A stretch of DNA of 7,320 nucleotides, taken from contig DUWA01000079.1 in assembly GCA_012840755.1 (NCBI GenBank), positions 1-7,320 on the forward strand, given 5' to 3'. Each line of letters opens with the position of its first letter. Position 1 is the stretch's first letter. Below, piece after piece: positions 1-4,800 of the stretch. Origin of the DNA: Mycoplasmatota bacterium. Lineage in GTDB: Bacteria > Bacillota_I > Bacilli_A > RF39 > UBA660. The notes beneath the pieces are model-generated. The model ran no database searches. It was given only the letters and a program-made list of their open reading frames with translations, and was not told the DNA's origin. Made by a program: the position numbers and the translations under genes.

Positions 1-270
1 ATCTTTTAGTAATACGAAGGATAATACCAGATACATCTTTTTTGTTTGATTATTGTTTCGTTATTAGTATTCATTTTAGAAAAACAAAAAATCTTTTATC
101 TATAATTTTATTATTTATAGTAAGTAGGTATTATTTTGAGTGTGATACTAATATTTAATAGGTTAGTCTTTTTTAAAACATTTTTATATCTTTAGAGTGA
201 CTAATTTTAAATACTTTTATATATTACTTATCTAGCTATATTAACAAATAAATATTCTCATTAAAATATT
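1..270. other. AT-rich stretch without a defensible gene
   Basis: I see no supported gene, RNA or repeat here. One plus-strand frame is open from the left edge to a TAA at 156-158 (51 codons, rich in Ile, Leu, Phe and Tyr). It could be the tail of a gene that starts outside the window, but it matches nothing I recognise, and 51 open codons in DNA this AT-rich carry little weight. Its stop falls inside the loop of a weak hairpin (147-152 pairing with 162-167, including one G-T pair) followed by six Ts at 169-174, which could be a feeble terminator. On the minus strand only short open stretches touch the left edge and none has a convincing start. Confidence 0.4.
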
Positions 271-302
271 AATAAAAAAAGATGATATTTTAAATATCAT
301 CT
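271..302 (-). terminator. Intrinsic terminator of the pilus ATPase gene
   Basis: Read on the minus strand, positions 302-293 pair perfectly with 289-280 (10 bp, AGATGATATT against its complement). The three-base loop is exactly the TAA stop codon of the ATPase gene (292-290). A run of Ts follows directly (complement of the A run 274-280). The stem is AT-rich, which is normal for this DNA. The layout of stem, tight loop and U-tract at the end of a gene supports a rho-independent terminator. Confidence 0.8.
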
Positions 303-1606
303 ACAATTTCAAAATCTTCAAATTCTATAGACTTATTATTATTAATATTATTATTTGAATGTGAGATATTAGTATAATCAATTGAAGTTTTTAAATCCAA
401 TTTACCATTTTTGCTAATATCATCATTTTCCAGTTCGATTATTTTCAACAATTCTTCAAAGGTTGTAAATCCATCTCTAACCTTTTCAAGACCATCTTGC
501 AACAAAGTAGTTACATCTGAAGTATAAACTAAATCTCTTAGTTTTTCTCTAGTTATACCGACACTGAGAGCATCTTTGATATCTTGATTAATAATTAATA
601 CCTCATGAATAGCTATACGCCCTTGATACCCATTTCCACAAATTTCGCAACCATTAGCTGAAAATATTTCGTTTACATCTTCGTTAAGTAATCTTCTAAA
701 CATTTTCTTTTCATATTCGTTAGTAGGTCTTTTAATTTTACATGCTTGACATAACTTACGAGCTAATTTTTGAGATATGATTCCAGTTAATGAACTAGCA
801 AGAAGGTATCTTTCAACTTCCATATCAAGTAAACGTTCAATAGTATTTAACGAGTTATTAGTATGTAATGTTGATAAAACAACATGGCCTGTAATTGAAG
901 CACGAACAGCAATTTTATCTGTTTCTCTATCACGAATCTCCCCAATCATTATTACGTTAGGGTCTTGACGTAATATTGCTCTAAGTGCAGTTGCAAATGT
1001 AAGGCCAATTTCACTATTTGTTTGAATTTGGTTTACTCCTTCGATATTCATTTCTATTGGATCTTCTACAGTAATAATATTTGTTTCTTCTTTATTTAAT
1101 TTTTGAATCATCGAATAAACAGTAGTTGATTTCCCAGAACCAGTAGCACCAGTTACTAAAATAATACCATTTGGAACACCCATCATATGTAGCACTTTCT
1201 TATAATTTTTTTCACTAAAACCTAATTGTTCTATTCCCGATAAACTCATAGTATAATCAAGAATACGAATAACTATTTTTTCTCCATTTCCAGTTGGAAT
1301 ACTAGATACACGAAGGTCAAGGTTTACGTTCTGTAATGGTGCATTAATAGAACCGTCCTGTGGCAAACGAGATTCAGTAATATTCATTCCTGATATAATT
1401 TTTATACGTGTAATTAAATTTTTCTTTATTACATTTGGTATTTCAGCATAATCAATAAGTGCACCGTCTATTCTAATTCTTACTTTCATAAAACTTTCAA
1501 GTGGATCGAAGTGAATGTCACTAGCTCCACGTTTTGACGCATCTAATAAAATTTCATTAACGATTTCAACAACCGGCATTTTTTCAAAATCAAATACTTT
1601 AAGCAT
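290..1606 (-). CDS. Type IV pilus/type II secretion assembly ATPase (GspE/PilB/ComGA family)
   Basis: Cytoplasmic hexameric ATPase that powers extrusion of prepilins into a pilus or pseudopilus. The 438-residue protein begins directly at the N2 domain (PVVEIVNEIL at 11-20, SDIHFDP at 29-35), so it lacks the extra N1/MshEN domain of full-length PilB/GspE and resembles ComGA in layout. The motor domain has Walker A GATGSGKST (153-161), an Asp box with VEDPIE (180-185), Walker B IMIGEIRD (219-226) and a His box TGHVVLSTLHTN (239-250). A zinc-type tetracysteine site is present (C286, C289, C320, C323), followed by GYQGR. The family normally ends soon after TTFEELLKI (381-389). Here about 48 more residues follow, acidic and with an Asn run (418-424). 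The start is fixed by an AAGGAGG Shine-Dalgarno (complement of 1613-1619). It is divergent from two prepilin genes, which supports a pilus role. Whether it serves DNA uptake, secretion or adhesion cannot be told. Confidence 0.93.
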   Translation of the reverse strand: MLKVFDFEKMPVVEIVNEILLDASKRGASDIHFDPLESFMKVRIRIDGALIDYAEIPNVIKKNLITRIKIISGMNITESRLPQDGSINAPLQNVNLDLRVSSIPTGNGEKIVIRILDYTMSLSGIEQLGFSEKNYKKVLHMMGVPNGIILVTGATGSGKSTTVYSMIQKLNKEETNIITVEDPIEMNIEGVNQIQTNSEIGLTFATALRAILRQDPNVIMIGEIRDRETDKIAVRASITGHVVLSTLHTNNSLNTIERLLDMEVERYLLASSLTGIISQKLARKLCQACKIKRPTNEYEKKMFRRLLNEDVNEIFSANGCEICGNGYQGRIAIHEVLIINQDIKDALSVGITREKLRDLVYTSDVTTLLQDGLEKVRDGFTTFEELLKIIELENDDISKNGKLDLKTSIDYTNISHSNNNINNNKSIEFEDFEIVDDI

Positions 1607-1621
1607 GAGAAACCTCCTTAT

Positions 1622-1647
1622 TTTTAGGACTAGTATTTATCCTAAAA
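1622..1647. promoter_or_regulatory. Inverted repeat, candidate operator between ATPase and prepilins
   Basis: TTTTAGGA (1622-1629) and TCCTAAAA (1640-1647) are perfect 8-bp inverted arms around a 10-bp spacer. The repeat covers the predicted start point of the minus-strand ATPase transcript and lies at the -35 position of the plus-strand prepilin promoter, so one bound dimer could control both directions. Alternatively it forms a hairpin at the 5' end of the ATPase mRNA, just upstream of the Shine-Dalgarno. The repeat is seen; the binding of a regulator is inferred, and no regulator gene lies in the window. Confidence 0.45.
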
Positions 1648-1649
1648 TT

Positions 1650-1678
1650 ATTATATAATATTTTTAGAATATTTTCAA
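1650..1678 (-). promoter_or_regulatory. SigmaA-type promoter for the pilus ATPase gene
   Basis: On the minus strand, TTGAAA (complement of 1673-1678) is followed after exactly 17 bp by TATAAT (complement of 1650-1655). This is one mismatch from the consensus -35 with a perfect -10. Transcription should begin near 1643, inside the inverted repeat, giving a leader of roughly 35-40 bases that contains the AAGGAGG ribosome site. It is the strongest promoter match I found in the window. Confidence 0.75.
1654..1659 (+). promoter_or_regulatory. Candidate -10 element for the prepilin genes
   Basis: A perfect TATAAT lies on the plus strand about 38 bases before the first prepilin ATG. It overlaps the minus-strand -10: together they form the palindrome ATTATATAAT (1650-1659). 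The matching -35 position (about 1631-1636, TAGTAT) is poor and falls in the inverted repeat, so this promoter may be weak or need an activator. The expected start is near 1666, leaving room for the AAAGGAG ribosome site at 1683-1689. Confidence 0.5.
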
Positions 1679-1696
1679 CATAAAAGGAGTTAAGAT

Positions 1697-2191
1697 ATGA
1701 AAAAAAATAATAGTGGTTTTATATTAGCGGAAGCAATTATAGTTTCAACGCTAGCATTAACTGTTTTAGTAGTACTGTATACTCAGTTCAATAAGATTAA
1801 CAGAAATTATAATATTACTTTTTCATATAATTCTGTTGAGAATATATATGCAGCTAACAATTTTAAGATGTATTTGCTAAAAAGCGGTTACGATAACTTG
1901 GTAAGTGCACTTGAATCTATGCCAGAAAGATATTTAGACATTAAATCATGTCCGATAGAATATTTATCAGAAAACAGTCATTGCAAAAACTTGGTGGATG
2001 TTATAAGTGCTAAAAACATATTTTTTACAAATGCTGATATAATGGATTTAAAAAAAGAAATAGAAAATAAAACTGAAATTTCTTTTGAGATGAAAGAATT
2101 TATAAAATCTATTTCTAGAAATGTTAATGATGATCAATATCGATTAATAATAGAATTTAATGATGGTTCATTTGCAACTATCTTAATATAG
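1697..2191 (+). CDS. Prepilin-like protein with N-terminal methylation motif (first)
   Basis: Small 164-residue protein with a class III (type IV prepilin) signal: a basic leader MKKNNSG, then FILAE, with the conserved Glu as mature residue 5 (E12). A hydrophobic helix follows to about residue 28. A prepilin peptidase should cut after G7 and the helix would pack into a pilus or pseudopilus. The remainder is polar, with YAANN (51-55) shortly after the helix and two cysteines (C85, C96) that could form a disulfide outside the cell. I do not recognise the C-terminal domain; the short length and Ala at mature +4 suggest a minor pilin rather than a clear major subunit. It has a good Shine-Dalgarno (AAAGGAG, 1683-1689). 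It stops 10 bases before the next prepilin, so both are probably co-transcribed, and it is divergent from the assembly ATPase. Confidence 0.82.
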   Translation: MKKNNSGFILAEAIIVSTLALTVLVVLYTQFNKINRNYNITFSYNSVENIYAANNFKMYLLKSGYDNLVSALESMPERYLDIKSCPIEYLSENSHCKNLVDVISAKNIFFTNADIMDLKKEIENKTEISFEMKEFIKSISRNVNDDQYRLIIEFNDGSFATILI

Positions 2192-2201
2192 TGGGGGTAA
2201 T

Positions 2202-2708
2202 ATGAATAAAAAAGGATTTACATTAGTAGAATTATTAAGTTCAATCGTATTTGTATCATTAATCGCATTTGTACTAATTGAGATTGTAATGTCTTTAAAA
2301 AATCTATATGATACTTCAGGACTTAAGACAGAACTTTTAAATAAACAAGGAATAATTTCGAATAAAATAAACTCCACACTTTTAACAAACTCTGTAGTAC
2401 TAGTTCAAAGATGTGGTAATGAATGTATTGATTTTACAATGTCTGATAATAGTGTTATAAAACTTGAAATCGATATAAAAAATAATATAATCTCATTTGG
2501 AGATTATAAAACAGAATTAAACCAAAATAGCCAATTTGGCCAAATAAGAATTAATAATATTTTATCAACATTTTCTCATCCAACAAAATTTGATGGTATT
2601 CTAAATATTAAAATACCAATAAAATCAAATAATTTTGAAGACAAAGATTTTGGAATAAATATTGTGTATCAATACAATTCAAATTACACCACTATAAATA
2701 TTGATTAA
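2202..2708 (+). CDS. Prepilin-like protein with N-terminal methylation motif (second)
   Basis: A 168-residue protein with the classic prepilin start MNKKG/FTLVELL: cleavage expected after G5, F6 as the new N-terminus, Glu at mature position 5 (E10), and a hydrophobic helix to about residue 30. The remainder looks like a beta-rich extracellular head with C71 and C75 (CGNEC) as the only cysteines. It resembles ComGF/GspJ-type minor pseudopilins in size, but I cannot assign it to one. The ribosome site is a G-rich run (GGGGG, 2193-2197) within the 10-base gap after the first prepilin gene, so translation is probably coupled. Its TAA overlaps the stop of the convergent YlbJ gene by 4 bp, and I see no hairpin terminator after it, so transcripts may read into antisense of ylbJ. 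Confidence 0.85.
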   Translation: MNKKGFTLVELLSSIVFVSLIAFVLIEIVMSLKNLYDTSGLKTELLNKQGIISNKINSTLLTNSVVLVQRCGNECIDFTMSDNSVIKLEIDIKNNIISFGDYKTELNQNSQFGQIRINNILSTFSHPTKFDGILNIKIPIKSNNFEDKDFGINIVYQYNSNYTTINID

Positions 2709-3685
2709 AAAAAAGATATCCAAAAATCAAATAAAAAGAGGGTAAGTAAACTAGAAATCAAACTATGAATTAAACGAGCTGTCAAGAAAGGTAAATATTT
2801 AATATCTGTATCACTTAGTATATTAATTATTTGCATGTGTACGCTAAAGCCACCAAACGACAATATTGCAACTGAAATTATACATTTTATCTTAAGTGGA
2901 ATGTTTGCAATGCTAACATATTTTAAACCTTGTGTCATTTCAATTGAACCATTTAAAATACTAATATAGTATTCATCTAGATTTACATTATTATTAATAA
3001 CTGTAGTAATAACTAAAAACATAGTTACTACGCCTAATATCATTAAAAGTGTATTAATACTATTTAAAATAGAATTAGTAATAATTTGACCTAATCGTAA
3101 ATTATTATTAATTCTTTTATTGTGCATCTTAATTATTGCCTTTTTTAATGATATACTATTATTATCACTATCAAATCTATTATAATTTCTAAATAATAAT
3201 CCTATAATAAAATTACCTAAATAATGACATATTAGTATAAGCAGCCCTGCTTCTTTATTATTTAGAAAAAGTACTGATACTGTTCCTAATATAAATAATG
3301 GATTTGAAAAGTGACTAAACATTAATATTTTATTAGCTGTTTTTAAATTTATTATATTATTTTTATAAAGTTCTTTTGTATATTTAGAGTTGCTTGGAAA
3401 CCCAGATATTATGCTCATCACAAATATAAAAGCACTATTTCCATCAATTTTGAATACTTTTTGCATAAATGGTTTCAATAACTCACCAATAAATTCCACA
3501 AAACCATAATTTATTAAAATTTCTGATAAAACAAAAAAAGGAAATAATGAAGGGAATATATTATCTTTCCATATATTAAAAGAATATGTAACAGATTCTA
3601 ATATAGATTTTGATTCCGTTAATATTTCAAAAGCAAAAAACAATAGTAAAAACATTATTAAAACACTAGCAGTAATTTTCTTCAT
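2705..3685 (-). CDS. ylbJ: YlbJ-family integral membrane protein
   Basis: Polytopic membrane protein of 326 residues, with hydrophobic segments near 5-22, 43-60, 83-95, 120-140, 145-166, 205-230, 266-290 and 300-322. Family hallmarks are IFPSLFPFFVLSE (43-55), SGFPSNSKYTKELY (94-107), FSHFSNPLFILG (123-134), HYLGN (154-158) and FGGFSVHMQIINILSDTDI (277-295). In Bacillus subtilis YlbJ is needed for sporulation; the fold belongs to the nucleoside-recognition (Gate) group, but a transported substrate is not established. This copy is shorter than the roughly 400-residue Bacillus protein, mainly in the middle loop. The start is supported by GGGTGG (complement of 3690-3695). It diverges from ylbL, its chromosomal neighbour in Bacillus too, which strengthens the call. 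Its TAA is shared in TTAA with the convergent prepilin gene. No sporulation gene is otherwise visible, so a non-sporulation role is possible. Confidence 0.85.
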   Translation of the reverse strand: MKKITASVLIMFLLLFFAFEILTESKSILESVTYSFNIWKDNIFPSLFPFFVLSEILINYGFVEFIGELLKPFMQKVFKIDGNSAFIFVMSIISGFPSNSKYTKELYKNNIINLKTANKILMFSHFSNPLFILGTVSVLFLNNKEAGLLILICHYLGNFIIGLLFRNYNRFDSDNNSISLKKAIIKMHNKRINNNLRLGQIITNSILNSINTLLMILGVVTMFLVITTVINNNVNLDEYYISILNGSIEMTQGLKYVSIANIPLKIKCIISVAILSFGGFSVHMQIINILSDTDIKYLPFLTARLIHSLISSLLTLFLFDFWISFF

Positions 3686-3728
3686 ATTTCCACCCTTTTT
3701 GTATAGTATTAATTAGAAAGGAATACTT
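3686..3728. promoter_or_regulatory. Divergent ylbJ/ylbL control region
   Basis: Only 43 bp separate the two start codons. GTATAGTATT (3701-3710) offers a plus-strand -10 (TATAGT, 3702-3707) and overlapping minus-strand candidates (TACTAT, complement of 3703-3708, or TATACA, complement of 3700-3705). No good -35 is visible for either; both would lie inside the opposite gene. Ribosome sites flank it: AGAAAGGA (3715-3722) for ylbL and GGGTGG (complement of 3690-3695) for ylbJ. Transcription must start in or next to this gap, but the exact elements are uncertain. Confidence 0.4.
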
Positions 3729-4745
3729 ATGATCAATAAAATATATGACAAGACTAAAAAAAATTTAAAAGAAAACATGAAAAAAATTATATTTTATATA
3801 ATAGTGCTGTTAATTTTAACATATAAACTGCCATTTTATATAAATGCACCTGGTGGACTTATAAATATAGATGATAAAATAACACTAGAATCTAAAACAA
3901 AAAGCAAAGGAACATATAATTTTGCATATGTAAGTGAAATTAGAGCCACTATTCCAACGTATATAATATCGCTTTTTAATAAAGACTGGGACATAGAGAG
4001 GTTTGAAAACAAGACTTATAATAAAGAAACATTAGAACAATTAAAATATCGTGAAAAGATCCTTTTAGAAGAATCAAAGAATACGGCAACTATATGTGCT
4101 TATAATAAAGCTAATAAAGAATACGACATAGTAAATAATAAATTAATTGTGACATATGTTTTAGAGGATGCAGAGACAGACTTAGTTCAAAAGGACGAGA
4201 TTATAAGAATAGATGATGTTATAATAGAAAAATCAACTGATGTACAACAATATATTAATAGTTTAGATAAGGAAACAAAAATAAGCATTGAAGTTTTAAA
4301 TGATGGCAAAAATTATGAAAGATATGCATATATAAAATCAGATAACGAAAGAAATTATATAGGTATTCTTTTAACAGAACTTATGGATATAACAACAAAT
4401 CCTAAAGTAGATATAAAATTTTCATCATCAGAATCAGGTCCTTCTGGTGGATTAATGATGAGTCTTGCTATTTATGATTATCTAATAGAAGATGATTTGA
4501 CAGATGGTCTTACAATAGTTGGTACTGGAACAATTGATGAAAATTGCAACGTTGGCGAAATTGGAGGAATCGAATATAAATTAAAAGGAGCTGCCAGTAA
4601 AGGAGTTGATTTATTTTTAGTACCTAATGGTAAAAATTATAATGACGCTATAAAGATAGCAAAAGATAAAAAATATAATATTAAAATAGTTCCTGTAAAT
4701 AATTTAGATGAAGCCATAAATTATTTAAAAACAAATAAGAGATAA
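3729..4745 (+). CDS. ylbL: Membrane-anchored PDZ/Lon-type serine protease (YlbL/SepM family)
   Basis: A 338-residue protease with one N-terminal membrane anchor (about 19-37) followed by an extracytoplasmic part. YINAPGG (37-43) begins the conserved entry region. A PDZ domain spans about 125-205 and is expected to present substrates. The Lon-like S16 domain spans about 222-335. The catalytic dyad is Ser239 in SGPSGG (236-241) and Lys284 in GEIGGIEYK (276-284), 45 residues apart as the family requires, so the enzyme should be active. Homologues include Bacillus YlbL, which with CtpA removes the SOS division inhibitor YneA, and streptococcal SepM, which trims a competence peptide. Either substrate type here is only a guess. 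The start is fixed by AGAAAGGA (3715-3722). It is divergent from ylbJ. mutS follows 55 bases downstream on the same strand but behind a terminator. Confidence 0.93.
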   Translation: MINKIYDKTKKNLKENMKKIIFYIIVLLILTYKLPFYINAPGGLINIDDKITLESKTKSKGTYNFAYVSEIRATIPTYIISLFNKDWDIERFENKTYNKETLEQLKYREKILLEESKNTATICAYNKANKEYDIVNNKLIVTYVLEDAETDLVQKDEIIRIDDVIIEKSTDVQQYINSLDKETKISIEVLNDGKNYERYAYIKSDNERNYIGILLTELMDITTNPKVDIKFSSSESGPSGGLMMSLAIYDYLIEDDLTDGLTIVGTGTIDENCNVGEIGGIEYKLKGAASKGVDLFLVPNGKNYNDAIKIAKDKKYNIKIVPVNNLDEAINYLKTNKR

Positions 4746-4777
4746 TAAATCATTTGTAGACTTATTATCTTTTTTTT
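4740..4777 (+). terminator. Intrinsic terminator after ylbL
   Basis: AGATAATAA (4740-4748) pairs perfectly with TTATTATCT (4762-4770). Two more inner pairs (4750-4751 with 4759-4760) are possible beyond one mismatch, leaving a 7-base loop. The 3' arm runs into eight Ts (4770-4777). The stem contains the ylbL TAA stop (4743-4745). It should reduce, perhaps not abolish, read-through into mutS. Confidence 0.8.
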
Positions 4778-4791
4778 GTTAAAATTAATAT

Positions 4792-4796
4792 GGTGG
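4792..4796 (+). promoter_or_regulatory. Ribosome binding site of mutS
   Basis: GGTGG sits only 4 bases before the ATG at 4801, closer and less complementary to 16S rRNA than the AGAAAGGA or AAGGAGG sites of the neighbours. It still decides the start: the ATG at 4790 is out of frame, and the protein from 4801 aligns from its first residues with the usual MutS N-terminus. Between the ylbL terminator and this site only about 15 bases remain, so no full promoter fits there; TAAAAT (4780-4785) is a possible -10 without a well-spaced -35. Confidence 0.6.
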
Positions 4797-4800
4797 TAAT

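Noticed and set aside
100..120. CTATAA and TTATAG inverted arms
   Set aside because: Six A/T-rich pairs with a 9-base loop are expected by chance in this composition, with no U-tract after them.
777..968. Plus-strand open frame of 63 codons
   Set aside because: Lies wholly antisense within the conserved ATPase motor domain, has no ribosome site and no recognisable motif.
1657..1675. Direct repeat AATATTTT with an 11-bp period next to the promoter
   Set aside because: Only two AT-only copies; it may be helical-phase related but cannot be told from background.
2183..2377. Minus-strand open frame of 64 codons
   Set aside because: Antisense to the signal helix of the second prepilin; its composition is explained by the complement of that hydrophobic stretch.
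2530..2540. GCCAATTTGGC inverted repeat
   Set aside because: Short, lies in the second prepilin coding sequence (part of QNSQFGQ), and is not followed by a T-run; probably chance.
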